A stretch of DNA of 64,000 nucleotides from Plotosus lineatus (Eukaryota; Chordata; Actinopteri; Siluriformes; Plotosidae), in contig CM045745.1 of assembly GCA_024760905.1 (NCBI GenBank), positions 2,945,001-3,009,000 of the forward strand, read 5' to 3'. The notes under the pieces were generated by a model that was not told the DNA's origin, did not search any database, and was given only the letters and a program-made list of their open reading frames with translations. How positions within the stretch are numbered: position 1 is the stretch's first letter; each line of letters opens with the position of its first letter. The translations under genes were made by a program, and so were the position numbers. This document shows, piece by piece, positions 12,427-23,342 of the stretch.

Positions 12427-13270
12427 CAGTGGTACCTCACTTTACAAAAGTCTCACCAAATGAAAAATTCAGGTTACAAAATGCATTTTCCTAAAATTTT
12501 TGTCTCAGGACACGAAACAAGTTCACGTTACGAAAGCGCCATCTTAAAAATTCAAACGCGCCATTCAAACATTAAAACGTGGCAATCAAATGCGCCGTTG
12601 AAACATTCAAACAATGCACGAGCTGTTCTCCCATCAATAACGTTCAAACATTCCGCCCGGCTGGCATCCCATTGGCTCGGAGGGATGACGCAGCTGATTC
12701 CCATTGCCTATCTCTCAACATCCCGCCCTGCTGGCCTCACATTGGCTAGAAGGGATGATGCAGCTCCATCTTATTGGCTATCTGCCAACATTCCGCACCG
12801 CTGGCCTCCCATTATCTAGGAGGAATGACGCAGCTCCCTCCCATTGACTATTATGGAGCTGCATCTACCATAATGCTTTTCGTATGAAGGACAGAGTACC
12901 TGTTGTCTCATGCTTTAGTTCCTGACTCAGGCTTTTAACCTTCCATAAACATTTGTAAGATTATAACTCTGCTAAGAAAACATGGTCAACACATGTGCGC
13001 ACATGTGATTTCCGGTGCGAGTGAGAAGAAAAGAGCTCGAGTGATATCGCGAAGGAATATGGCCAAACCCGTCTACCATCGGTACGATATTGAAGCAGAA
13101 GGAGGTCTTAAAAGGTACACTTTTATAATTTTTAAAGGGTTTAGGGGGTAGTATTGGGGCCTTGGAACGAATCACACGTTTTCATGTAAAATGCGGTTCA
13201 ACTTACGAAAAATCCAGGTTAAGAAAAATTGCTCTAGACCGGATTAATTTCGTAAGGTGAGGTACCACTG
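12427..13270. mobile_element. Tigger/pogo-like MITE, family 1 copy A
   Basis: TA target duplications (12425-12426 and 13271-13272) flank inverted ends beginning CAGTGGTACCTCAC on both sides. There is no transposase. The interior (12640-12860) has about three tandem units of about 60 bp, each with a CATTGGCTA-type CCAAT box, a GGGATGACGCAGCT-like motif and an ACATCCCGCCC-like motif. It is paralogous to 24847-25684. It lies inside the hAT-like shell and beside the RTE LINE. Confidence 0.8.
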
Positions 13271-13352
13271 TATTTATAGTCGCTCGTGCGGCGGTAGGGA
13301 GGTGTGAATTTTTTTTCTTCTTCCTGGGGCAGAAGATAATTGAGAAGCACTG

Positions 13353-16006
13353 ATGTAGCAAGAAATAATTAAAAGTGCATATCTATCTATCTATCTCTTT
13401 GTGCAGGATATTGTTTTGGATATATTTCTCTTTATACTGTCCTCGTGCTGTTCTGTTCATCATTACATTTTAACAGTGTTAGTGTGGCTAATGATTATCT
13501 TATGTTTATCACTGACAGTCTCCGAGGATTCCTGGTTTTAGTCCTCTTAAATCTTTTGCCACTCAATTTGTTTAATGCTCAGCAAAATCATTTGGTTTTC
13601 AACATCTTTTTCTCTCTCATCGTGCACACGCTTACAGTACTGCGTGCAGCCTGTGAAGTTCTAACTCACTACAGCTATGAAATTAGATCCACCGCCTCAA
13701 AGTTCTCCAATGACACCGTGTGTGAGAGGGAACTTTTTTTATCGTCTCTTTTAATCTTTTAAGAAGAATATGCAGCTGAGGATAAGAGCAGAACTTGAAG
13801 TGTTTTATTGCCCTTTACTGATTGAGAGTGAAGTGGAAAGGAAGAAAAATAAACAATAAAAAGAAAAGGGAGAAAGTGTAAGCCAGCTTTTTTGTTGTTG
13901 TTTGGGGTGGAGTCTGTGCTTCCAAGGAATTGTGGTGTACTGTATTATATGGGTAATGACTTTTTTTTTAAAGAAGAAGTGTGTGTAACAAGAAGGGGGA
14001 GGGGTCACAGCTCAACAATGTTCAGCCATATGGCATGTCGACTATGTTGTCACCTCACATGAGTCTTACATCATATTCTGAGTCCTTTTATGGAAAATAT
14101 GAAAGGACTTCCTTGCACTTCAATAATGCAAAACCCAGTTTGATCTGTGATTGAAAAGGGTCAATGTTTTTCGGATATTCTCCGAATTCTTTACAAAAAG
14201 AAAACACTCCTTCAAAGCTAAAAATGGGTTGAGCATAGACTATCCCTAAACATATTTTATTTTACAATTTATTTTTGCACTGTATCTTCTCTCATTAAAG
14301 TGGCTTTAATATAAAAGCAGCGAGAGCACAGGACTTTTTTTTTTTTTTTTTTTCTCAAATGAACATGACACCCTGAACATCATTAAGTTCTAGATCGTCC
14401 ATACAATTCTTCTGTAATGACTAACCCAATATACTTCTATATATTCAGTATTTTTAAATAAAGCACACCTGCTCTTGTTTCCTGTGTCAGAATTAGGTTA
14501 ATAAAAACAATATAGTAATTTCATATTCACAACTACTGACATGTCCACCTCAGCGATAACCCAGAGTTGCAGAGTACGTGAGTAGCTCCTCTGTCCTGTA
14601 AAGAATTCATACCTGAGACATGACAGGATCAACATATCAGTGCTCAGTGAGGTCAGACGTAGCTCAGAAACAAACAAACAGATGTCATCGCAGGCACCCC
14701 AACTCACCACAAGACTTTTTAAGCAAAGAATAATAAGCATCACAAGTATTTTTTGTCCCACAAAACACATTGTATTGCACAGCAAGTGGTAGAAGATTAG
14801 AATATTTTATTTACTCATGAATGAGTTTACATGACTTCCATGAAATTAATTATCATACATTTACGACACTGGAATATCTGAAAAAGTTAGCAACGACACA
14901 AATATAACCGAGCAACTGGAGAGTACTGAATCCTTCAACCCAAAAAAATCCCCGTTTATTTCACTGCAAATGTCCCAGTGCTAGTTTGCTAACAGCTAAC
15001 AGCAACAAACAAAGTTGCTGTTTGTGTTTAGATCACTTATTAGTACGACTGTGGTTTAATTACTGCAATTACATCCAATCAGATAATACTAATCATCAAA
15101 GAGGTCTCGAACTGGTGCGACCCAGCCATAAACAAACAATGTGTCTCAGCTTAAGGCCAAGTGAAGAAATATTTTTCTGTGACAGGCATGGCATGGTCAA
15201 ATGTATGACTCACCAATACTCCACCCTCTTTTGAGATACAGTTAGGCAAAAAGGAAGAACAACTTCCCTGTTTTGGGGCCAAACTCACCATAATAATCCA
15301 AATTTTTTTCCAGTGCTTCGCAGCTGCCATGCATCTAATCTAGCACAGATACGTGTTTAATACCACTCCACATTGGCAATGCCTCGGTCCAGAAACTCCT
15401 AGAATATACAGGCTTTATTTGCTGCTACACGGATTCTCCCCATCTGTAATGGCAAGGACAAACAACAACATATACAGAGTGAGCCGCTCCAGAGGACAAA
15501 TTTGTACTCAGTGACCATCTCAGTGGCCCTGAAAGACTATACTGTTTCCTGGAAACCTTGGCAACAATCAGACCCAGTTGTTCAATTCACTTAAAAACAC
15601 AACATTTGTTTAACAATTGAACTGAGGAAAGCTGCTTTGGTTATTACTTTGTTTTGCATGGAATTACCAGCTGGACCAGCGTCAGGGGATATCCAATCAA
15701 TTCAAAACAAAGCACGGGTTTGGCAGTTATATAACAGAGAGATTATGGAGCATTATCTAACCTGCACTATTTATCATTCATGTAAGACTGAATCTGAGCA
15801 GCTGGGCACAAATAGCCAGACTGTCAAACTGCTGAAATGCCCAGACTGACACTCCATTCGGACTTTCCTCCTCCAACCATTCAGCATCCTCTACATCAAT
15901 AACAAAAAAGCATAACTACACCATGTTTACTTTGATGTAATTTCTCGAAAAAAGGTAATGTATTAAAAATTAACGTATGTATGACACGTTTATACTGCGT
16001 ACTTAA
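13353..16006. other. Spacer, no gene recognised
   Basis: About 2.65 kb without supportable genes. It contains a short (ATCT)n at 13381-13396 and a T-run at 14335-14353. A 95-codon minus-strand ORF at 14498-14785 shows no recognisable family and no start context, and is left uncalled. Confidence 0.45.
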
Positions 16007-16236
16007 GGTAAGGTGCTGGATTCCCAATTCCAAGGTTGGGGGTTCAAGCCCCACTGCCAACGGTTATCACTGCTGTCTCCCCAGTGCAGCGAACTGGGTT
16101 ATCAAAGGCCAGCCGTGTTAACTTTTGTCAAGAGGAGCAGCATAGCCATCAGAGTCGATTGAGATAGGCGCCAGCCTCCCCACCACCCTCATTTGGATGA
16201 CGTGGTTAAGGAAATGAATGAATGAATTAATGAATG
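16007..16236 (+). mobile_element. SINE-1 with L2-like tail (hybrid), copy 1
   Basis: It begins inside the tRNA-like A box (ggtaaggtgctgg) and has a B box gggttcaagcccc at about 16041. The common body follows (cagcgaactgggttatcaaa). It ends with the L2-like tail (gagataggcgccagcctccc) and an AATG-type repeat tail to 16236. Part of the body and tail centre (around 16165) is deleted. The 5' end is truncated. Confidence 0.75.
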
Positions 16237-16976
16237 TCACTATACCGCCAAATGTCCCATGTTCATAGGTCATGACAGAATGGGGTTTTACATATTTTGT
16301 AATAAGACAGAGACAGAGACAGAGACCCCCCCACCCCCCCAACACATTCTCCTTCTGGGATACTGGAGATTCTGCTCCTTCTGCTTCCTGAGTTCAGTCC
16401 TGGTGTGCTGATACTGGCTGGAGTTCTCATCTTGGAATAATGGGTTCCAAACCAAATGAGGATGGGTTTCACCTTTGGGACTGGTTCCTCTCACGGTTTC
16501 TTCATTATGTCAACTGGGGGGTGTTTTCCCTGACACTGTCCCGGCGGGCAACGCTCATTGGGGAGGTGTAGGATTTATACAAAACATGTTTCAATGTTTA
16601 ATTTCTTTTTTCTTACTTTTCATGTGTAAAGCTGCTCTGCAACAATACAACTGTAAAAAGCACCACACAATTATAATTTAATTGAATTATATAAGTTTTA
16701 AGTTTGTACTTTGTAAATATATGTACATGACCGCCCACAACATGCAAACTAACATTTATACACAATTTAAACCTCTGGAAAGTAATCCTGTAAAAACAGA
16801 ATAATTAAATTACCAACAATTTCTATTTATTATTATTATTATTATTACTATTATTTCTTAGCGGCCGCAGCCGAGCTACACGCCTGGCGCTCCATAAGAT
16901 TTGCTGTTCTTGTACTTTATATTACCTTACAATGCGAAGATTGAAGTGATGGGGTCGCAGCTCCACACACTGCCAT
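16237..16976. other. Spacer with short TTA repeat
   Basis: No gene seen. A (TTA)n stretch lies at about 16826-16856. Short ORFs here (for example on the minus strand at 16118-16494) have no recognisable domains. Confidence 0.4.
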
Positions 16977-17191
16977 CAGAAACATGCTGACCGCTATGCA
17001 GCTCCTTTTGTCAAAAGACAGCAATGGTTCTTTTACAGGCTCTCACCATAGACAGTGAGCAACATGGCCAGCCTTTAAGAACACAGTTAACTGCACTGGG
17101 AGGACAGTGACAACCTGTTGAGAGTGGGACTTGAACCCCCAACCCCAGGATCGGTAATCCAGCACTTTACCACCGGGCCAACACTGATACA
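16977..17191 (-). mobile_element. SINE-1 head and body, 3' end unresolved
   Basis: Minus-strand copy. The A box at the right end reads ggcccggtggtaaagtgctgg in reverse, then a B box (gggttcaagtccc) and the standard body down to the gtttctg switch point at about 16977. The sequence beyond matches neither the RTE-like nor the L2-like tail convincingly, so the tail type is unknown. Confidence 0.7.
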
Positions 17192-17511
17192 CAGTGTATT
17201 TAAGTTACTGTTAAACCAATAAACAGTCACACCCTGTTTTCATTCCGGCTCAATACCTGCAACATTTCATACAAAAACCCCCCAAAGTATTTAAAAAGTA
17301 CTCAAATATATAAATGTTAAACATGCACACAAAATCCAGAAATTCATCCTCCTACTGTGAATAAACGCCAAACCACAGCTTACACATGCACTTAGGTGTT
17401 AAATATCACATGTACTCTTTACCCCAAAGATAACAACACATTATTCAAATCTTGTAAAATATTATGAATGTACGAGATATTAGAATATGAGAGATGTCTC
17501 TTATAGTAAAC

Positions 17512-17554
<43 letters not shown>

Positions 17555-17880
17555 CTCCCCAAATTTGGTTTGGCTGGGTCAACCAAAATCTAAATCTGAA
17601 CTGATCAGCACAAGTGTTTTGAACTTTCCAACACTGACTGACATTGCGTGGAAGCCCTGCCCGTTCCCCAAATTTGTCACGTTTACAGATGATCTCACTT
17701 TTAGAGAATAAAGTTTTGGTTAACCTAGTTAACATTAGAGATGTATATACCTTAAACCAGTTAAATATGTTTAATATGGACAGCAGAAAAATACAAAAGA
17801 GACCTTCAAATAAGAGTCAAATTACCTTATAAATAATGTCATCATAATTAAAATGATTAGTCAGAGAGGGACTGAGTAAT
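17192..17880. other. Spacer around a CA repeat
   Basis: No gene recognised. It holds the (CA)n at 17514-17553. Confidence 0.4.
17514..17553. repeat. (CA)20 microsatellite
   Basis: Uninterrupted CA dinucleotides, about 40 bp. Confidence 0.95.
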
Positions 17881-18324
17881 ACAGCCGTGAGGGGGGCAGA
17901 GGGTTGCGACAGGAAAGGCATTCGGCGTAAAACTTCTGCCAAAGTTCTCATGCAAATGATCAAAACGAAATTCATACCGGATCGGTCGAGGCCCGGGTGA
18001 ACAATGACCACCATCAGTGCTGTTCACCAACAGGGTGCTGCTGATGGAAATTGGACTACTGCTGGTCGAAGAAGGAGAGGCGGGAGGCGTGTCCGTAGGC
18101 AGAGGAGGGATAGTGAGTATATTGGTAGTAGGATGCTGAGGTTGGAACTACCAGGCAGAAGGTCTAGAGGAAGACCAAAGAGAAGATTCATGGGTGTGGT
18201 GAAGGAGGACATGAAGGTAGTTGGAGTAAGAGTAGAAGATGCAGAAGATAGGGTGAGATGGAGGCAGATCATTTGCTGTGGCGACCCCTGAAGGGAACAG
18301 CCGAAAGGAAAAGAGGAAGAAGAA
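17881..18324 (+). mobile_element. RTE-like LINE copy 2: 5' end fused to 3' end
   Basis: 17890-18097 is sequence interpreted as the LINE's 5' region, including gcgacaggaaaggcattcgg, a cggatcggtcgaggcccggg motif and a short basic reading frame. At about 18098 it joins directly to cagaggagggatagtgagta, the last 230 bp of the LINE, ending in GAAGAA repeats at 18324. Everything between (most of endonuclease, RT) is missing. It looks like an internally deleted non-autonomous derivative rather than a simple 5' truncation. Confidence 0.75.
18004..18291 (+). pseudogene. In-frame fusion ORF of LINE 5' and C-terminal parts
   Basis: A 95-codon frame runs through the deletion junction of LINE copy 2. Residues 1-33 come from the LINE 5' region (HQQGAADGNWTTAGRRRRGG) and residues 34-95 from the RT C-terminal tail (RRDSEYIGSRMLRLELPGRR ... 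VRWRQIICCGDP). It has no RT or endonuclease active site. The frame is open through the junction; whether it is translated is unknown. Most likely a passive remnant. Confidence 0.6.
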
Positions 18325-18385
18325 GTCAGAGTGATTAAGAGAGACAGAATGGTAGTCAGAGAGAAGAAGAAAAATGGGGGCATCT

Positions 18386-18456
<71 letters not shown>
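18386..18456. repeat. Compound (TG)n(AG)n microsatellite
   Basis: TG repeat to about 18426, switching to GA repeat to 18456. It lies about 60 bp after the LINE copy 2 tail, in a purine-rich stretch that runs to about 18560. Confidence 0.95.
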
Positions 18457-18457
<1 letters not shown>

Positions 18458-20449
18458 AATGGAGAGTGACAGACAGAATGAGAGAGACAGCATCAGAGAG
18501 ATACGAGAGAGAGAAACAGAGAGGCGGAGAGCAAGATAAAAATAAAAGAGAGCCAAAGAGGGACTGAGTGAGGAGGAGAGACAGTGAAAGTATATGAATA
18601 TGTTGAATATGGACTTCAGAGAAAGAGAGAGGAGAGTGTTTGTGGAGAAAAAGACAAATTCCACTTATTCTTCTTACTCTATGCTGCACTTTGGGTCGAG
18701 TGTTTGTGATCCCAGCTGCTGACTAACAGTTCCTGTACAGCTGGGAATATTATTACACTTGTCCTCGTGGACGCTTCTTAAAATTCAAATAATCAAAAAC
18801 ACTCATTTTCCATTTTTATTCGGCTTTCGGTTCAAATTACTGATCCTGAATACTTTCAAATAGTAAATTATGTGCAAGTAACAAAGCTCGGAAGCTCAGT
18901 AGATAGCAAAATTAAAAGATTGAATTTAACACCGATCCCTCCAGCTGGATCTCCAGATGAACCACGTGTTTCTCTGACCCAGTCTCAAGTTGCTAGGCTG
19001 GATCCTATTTCTAGGAAATTATCTGCATGCTGAGAAAATGGATGTGGGGTCGATGTCACTATGGAGAGATCTGCTTGCTGTTTAAGGTGCTGCTCGTGGA
19101 CTTATACAAAATCCAGAAACAATATTTTTGGATGTTTAAAGAAGAAAAAATCAGGATAATATGTATTTGTTTATGAGGACAGACAGTGATAATCAGATTC
19201 TATCGAGTCAGACAGGTCAGTCCAAGTAAACAATAAGGAAATGATGGGGAAGAGTTCAAACTTGAGTCATTAAACACAGCTGAGCTCATGGCTCAAGTTC
19301 AAAGAGCCTTCAGTAGAAACGATTTTGCTGTGCAGCCGGAGCTATTAAAAGAGTCTATTCCATACAAAAGCTGCGCCAAGAAAGCTAAATATCCAGCGAG
19401 GATATTTGGTGGTGGAAGGACGTACTAGCTTCTGTGGCCTGCCTTGTCATAAAACTGAAATACAACACTGGTCATGTGGGTGGAAAAGGCTTGGAAACAT
19501 TTATTAAAAAAAAAAATCTTATGTGGAAAAGCACTGCTGAGAGTCTGTTCCCAGTTTTTAAGGCTCATTCAGTGCGGAATGAATATGCTGCTCACAGGAT
19601 TGATGACAGTTACCCAAATTATCCAGAGAGATCGTGTCGTATGAAATGAGCCTCTTTTTTTGGTGGACGTTTCTGGAGTAGAGGTCATGTTCTCACCCGG
19701 TGCTCCTGAACATTACTCCCCATTTCGACAAGCAAGCGATACTGGCATCGAGCCAACTGCCTTATATGGTTGTTCCTTCCTCTGCAAGTGTTGTATTAAC
19801 GCCAAGCACTGAATGGGTGCCAAGGGAAAGCAGGAAATCTGTCGTATATCTTGGAGATAAGAAATGATTGGCATCTTGGGTACACAGACTACAAAGCACT
19901 GCTGCCACGCCAGTTTCCTGTGTATGCTGTCTAAATAGAATTATCTCCCATTCTCAACTTCATGTAATCAGCAAAGCATGGCCAAGTCGGTTGTATTTAT
20001 GTCCATGTCACACATCCTAATGATTCAACTACCGGACTTAGGACCTGCTGTGTGCTTTGTGATTGTGCTTTAGACTTTAAGAAATCATGGCTGAGGAGAA
20101 AGGTCACCATGAAGGCCAGGAAAGTGAAGAGTGGTCATTTCAATAGATTCACTTTACCTTTTCAAGTTTATATCTACAAGCAATTTTATTGCTTCTACTC
20201 TGTCACCACACATCAGAAACGGTGGGACAGTATGTCTGAATGCAAATTATATAATTATATTAAATAACTGGGAACAATGAATTGTAATATAAGGCATTGT
20301 ACTTAAAACGATACAGTAGCACGCTATTTAAATGTTTGTTTGATTTTGTACTTTTAATGAAATAAACTGTTATTTCAATGCTCACTCAGACAAACTTTAA
20401 GGGATGGTAAAGCACGTAGCACTTTGTCATGTAGCCACGCCTCCTTAGA
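18457..20449. other. Spacer, no gene recognised
   Basis: About 2 kb. The first 100 bases are GA-rich (GAGAGAC units like the large array at the window start). No ORF shows a recognisable domain. Confidence 0.45.
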
Positions 20450-20706
20450 GGTGCCCATCCCAGCCGACTCTGAGAAATGGCAAAGTACACACTGAATAGC
20501 TCAGCGGGCCATCGGAGGGCAGAAACACGCCTATGCAGCCGATTCTTGATGGAAAATCAGCAATGCTTCTTTGACATGCCTCTCACCACAGACAATGAGT
20601 TAGTGGCACTGGGAGGACAACAATGACAACCTCATGATAGTGGGGGCCTGAATCAATGACTTTGGGATCAGTAAGCTGGCATCCTACCACCGGGCCACCA
20701 CTGCCA
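20450..20706 (-). mobile_element. SINE-1 with L2-like tail (hybrid), copy 2
   Basis: Minus strand. The head at the right end (ggtggcccggtggtaggatg in reverse) and body lead to gtttctg at about 20520. In reverse this is followed by ccctccgatggcccgctgag and agagtcggctgggatgggc, a diverged L2-like tail that stops at about 20450. Same body-to-tail switch point as the copies at 34560 and 53439. Confidence 0.75.
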
Positions 20707-21793
20707 GAGTACAGGAACAACATTACATTATTTAGTTTGAAAACTTGCAACGTAACGTGCCTTCCTGTGAATGAAGGGTGACGGGCGCTAGCAGATTACG
20801 GCCGCTGGACCGGTTGGTTGCAGATAATCTGAGTGAAAGGGGTTTTTTTTTCAATTTTTTACCATACATCCATTTATTCCAAAAGAGACTCAGATACTGA
20901 TACATCTGATCACGGTGCACATTTCCACTGAATGATTATCCATTCCTGCTGCCTCTGAGCCCTGGGAAGTCGACAGCACTTCTGGGCACAGTTAATACAA
21001 TGCTTGATTTTAGCACAGTCGGTTTTAACTGCCATCTGTTTACAGAAATCTGTACTGTAGTGCTTGAAAATAGCTCACCAAAGCAATTCCAATCCCCTGT
21101 GGATATATTAGCTATAGTTGTAAGAGTGTATTTGACATGGTGCTGTGTGAGGGATCAGTGATTGTGGACTTGCTCGTTCCAGATTCTTAATTTTACACAC
21201 TTTTATATATTAATTCATATTTAATATTACACACTATAGAAAAGGACATATCCAAATCTCTTCCTATCTATCTTTGAACATTTCAGTAAGTTTGTTGTTA
21301 CATTGTTGGCCACCTGGACATTCTTTACCCATGATTGCTTTTAAAAGACTCTGGCTGCATTTGAATACACATATATATATATATATATACGTTCTTACTA
21401 TTAATACAATAGGTACTATGCAGGAATACTCAGGATGCATTTAATAGTAGTTAGAAGTTATGCAGATGCCATTAAATCTGTGCTATGAGAAGTTACCACA
21501 ATATGCTAAGAGCACAGTCGCCCCTAAATCAGCTGGAACCTGTCAGCAACCAAAGATTTTCCCGATGAAAAATGTCAGAAGAGAAAAGAGATGATAAATC
21601 CCATAATATCCGATCATTAAATCGTACATGGAGCCTAAATACAAACTGAAAACGACAGGTTGACCTCTATTTATGCTTGTTAGCTTGTGCTGAACTAACG
21701 TTACAGACATTCCTTGAAGGACAGTTAAGATGGCAGCAGAGGGTTGTGTGCTTTTACTCACTTGCCTATGTACAGAAGATACTAAAGGGAATG
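20707..21793. other. Spacer with short AT repeat
   Basis: No gene recognised. (AT)n at 21370-21389. Confidence 0.4.
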
Positions 21794-22170
21794 CGGGCGG
21801 CATGGTGGCCTAGTGGTCAGCACATCCGCCCCACACCAAGAAGGCCCAGGATTCAATTCCCAGCTCGGGCCTTTCTGTATGGAGTTTGCATGTTCTTGTG
21901 CCTGCGTGGGAACCCGGAGGAAACCCACAGAAGCGCTCACACTCACACCAAGGGGTGATTTGGACCAGACAGTTAACCTACTGAGCATGTTTTTGGCTGT
22001 TCCAGGTGTCAGTGTGAATGTGAATGGTTGTGTGAGTGTTAGCCCTGTGATGGCCTGACGAGCTGTCCAGGATGTAGCCTGTCCTCGCCCAGAGTTGGCT
22101 GAGATTTGCACCAGCCTCCCCTTCTACCTGAATTAGGATTAAGTGATTCAGAAAATAAATGAATGGATGA
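21794..22170 (+). mobile_element. SINE-2 (tRNA head, L2-like tail), full length
   Basis: tRNA-like head with A box (gtggcctagtggtcagcac) and B box (ggattcaattcc). The body carries gagtttgcatgttcttgtgc and a cggaggaaacccac motif. The tail runs ccctgtgatggcctgacgag ... ttaggattaagtgattcaga and ends AATGAATGGATGA. It is bounded by a perfect 10-bp TSD, aaagggaatg, at 21784-21793 and 22171-22180. Typical of widespread fish SINEs that share their 3' end with L2-like LINEs. Confidence 0.85.
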
Positions 22171-22282
22171 AAAGGGAATGTCTGGTAGTTAAATACTATC
22201 AGGAAAATACTGTGGTTACACTGTGTATTTTAATGCATCTTCCTTAATACTTTTTTGTCGCTTGTTTTCAAGAAACATCCCC

Positions 22283-22546
22283 CAGTGCGGCTAACTGGGT
22301 TATCAAAGGCCGGCCATGTCTCTCACTGTCTATGGTGAGAGGTTGATGTAAAAGAACCATTGTTGACTTTCGTAAAGAGGAGCTGCAAAGTCGTCAGCGT
22401 GTTTCTGTCCCTTGCTAAAAAGGGTCGTGACAGGAAGGGCATCCGACGTAAAAACCTCTGCCAAATCAAACGTGCGAATCAGATGATTCACTGTGGCGAC
22501 TCCCGAGTAAAAGGGAAAAAGCTGAAAGGAAGACAGACAGACAGAC
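22283..22546 (+). mobile_element. SINE-1 with RTE-like tail, 5'-truncated
   Basis: It lacks the tRNA head and starts at cagtgcggctaactgggtta. It carries the body, then the LINE-5'-like segment (gtgacaggaagggcatccga), then the RTE-like 3' end (ctgtggcgactcccgag ... gctgaaagg) and a GACA repeat. The flanks are a probable TSD: ttttcaagaaacatcccc at 22265-22282 and ttttcaagaaacacctccc at 22547-22565. Confidence 0.85.
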
Positions 22547-22561
22547 TTTTCAAGAAACACC

Positions 22562-22744
22562 TCCCACACCTTTTCACAGAGATTCTGCAAAATATATTGA
22601 TTCTAGTTATTTTAAAAATATATATATATATGCTAAACTGGCATAAAAGCACGCCATTGTGTGTTTTAACCCACCAGAGTTCCTGAACTAGAGGTTATGA
22701 TGGCCCCTTCGAGGACAGCCTGAAGATCAACATGACGTTACTGA
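22562..22744. repeat. 183-bp repeat next to SINE, copy 1
   Basis: Nearly identical to 43196-43380. It includes an internal (TA)n and ends at catgacgttactga in both places. In both places it lies directly downstream of a SINE-1 RTE-tail copy. No coding content. Confidence 0.85.
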
Positions 22745-23267
22745 GGATGGTAGCACAGAAAAACCCATAATGCAAATGGAAATTCATTCTTGGGTATCCC
22801 AAGGACTGCAACTGATAAGCACAGTTTTGCACTCACATTTCCACTCAACAGTGATGACTTCAACACTACAGACTCTAAAATAAAACTAAAATTATTTTAG
22901 AAATGTCTTTGATGTTCTTACTCATACATTGATCAGAAGTTCCTTTGTGCACGACTGTACATTTTACTCCACACGTAGCTGTGGAATGGAAATGATTTAT
23001 ATTTCTACTACGGTATTCAATGTCATCCACATGAGGATGGGTTCACTTTTCGATCTGATTCCTCTCAAGGTTTCTTCCTAATGTCATCTCTGAGAGTTTT
23101 CTTTACATCATGTTCATCTCAGGCTTCCTCATTTGCCCCTCAAAATGTAGATATTTCTGTAAAGTGCTTTATGACAATGCTCAGTATTAAAAGCACTGCA
23201 CTAATACATTTACACTGAATGAAGTGAAAACAAGCATCAAAGTCACATGTTACACAAAAGCCACACC

Positions 23268-23342
<75 letters not shown>

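Larger units (their letters stand above)
8779..13352. mobile_element. hAT-like transposon shell carrying nested insertions
   Basis: The ends are perfect 13-bp inverted repeats: CAGTGCTTCTCAA at 8779 and its exact reverse complement ending at 13352. CAGTGCTTCTCAA-type ends are known from hAT elements of vertebrates. Candidate 8-bp flanks (tatgtaac on the left, atgtagca/gatgtagc on the right) match only imperfectly, so the TSD is degenerate. Once the LINE at 8867-11989 and the MITE at 12427-13270 are removed, roughly 600 bp of shell remain, so it is a non-autonomous or heavily deleted copy. No transposase domain was recognised in the residue at 12008-12424. Confidence 0.65.

Noticed and set aside
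14498..14785. 95-codon minus ORF with hydrophobic stretches, considered as a receptor exon
   Set aside because: No conserved receptor motif, splice context or homologous neighbour exon could be seen.
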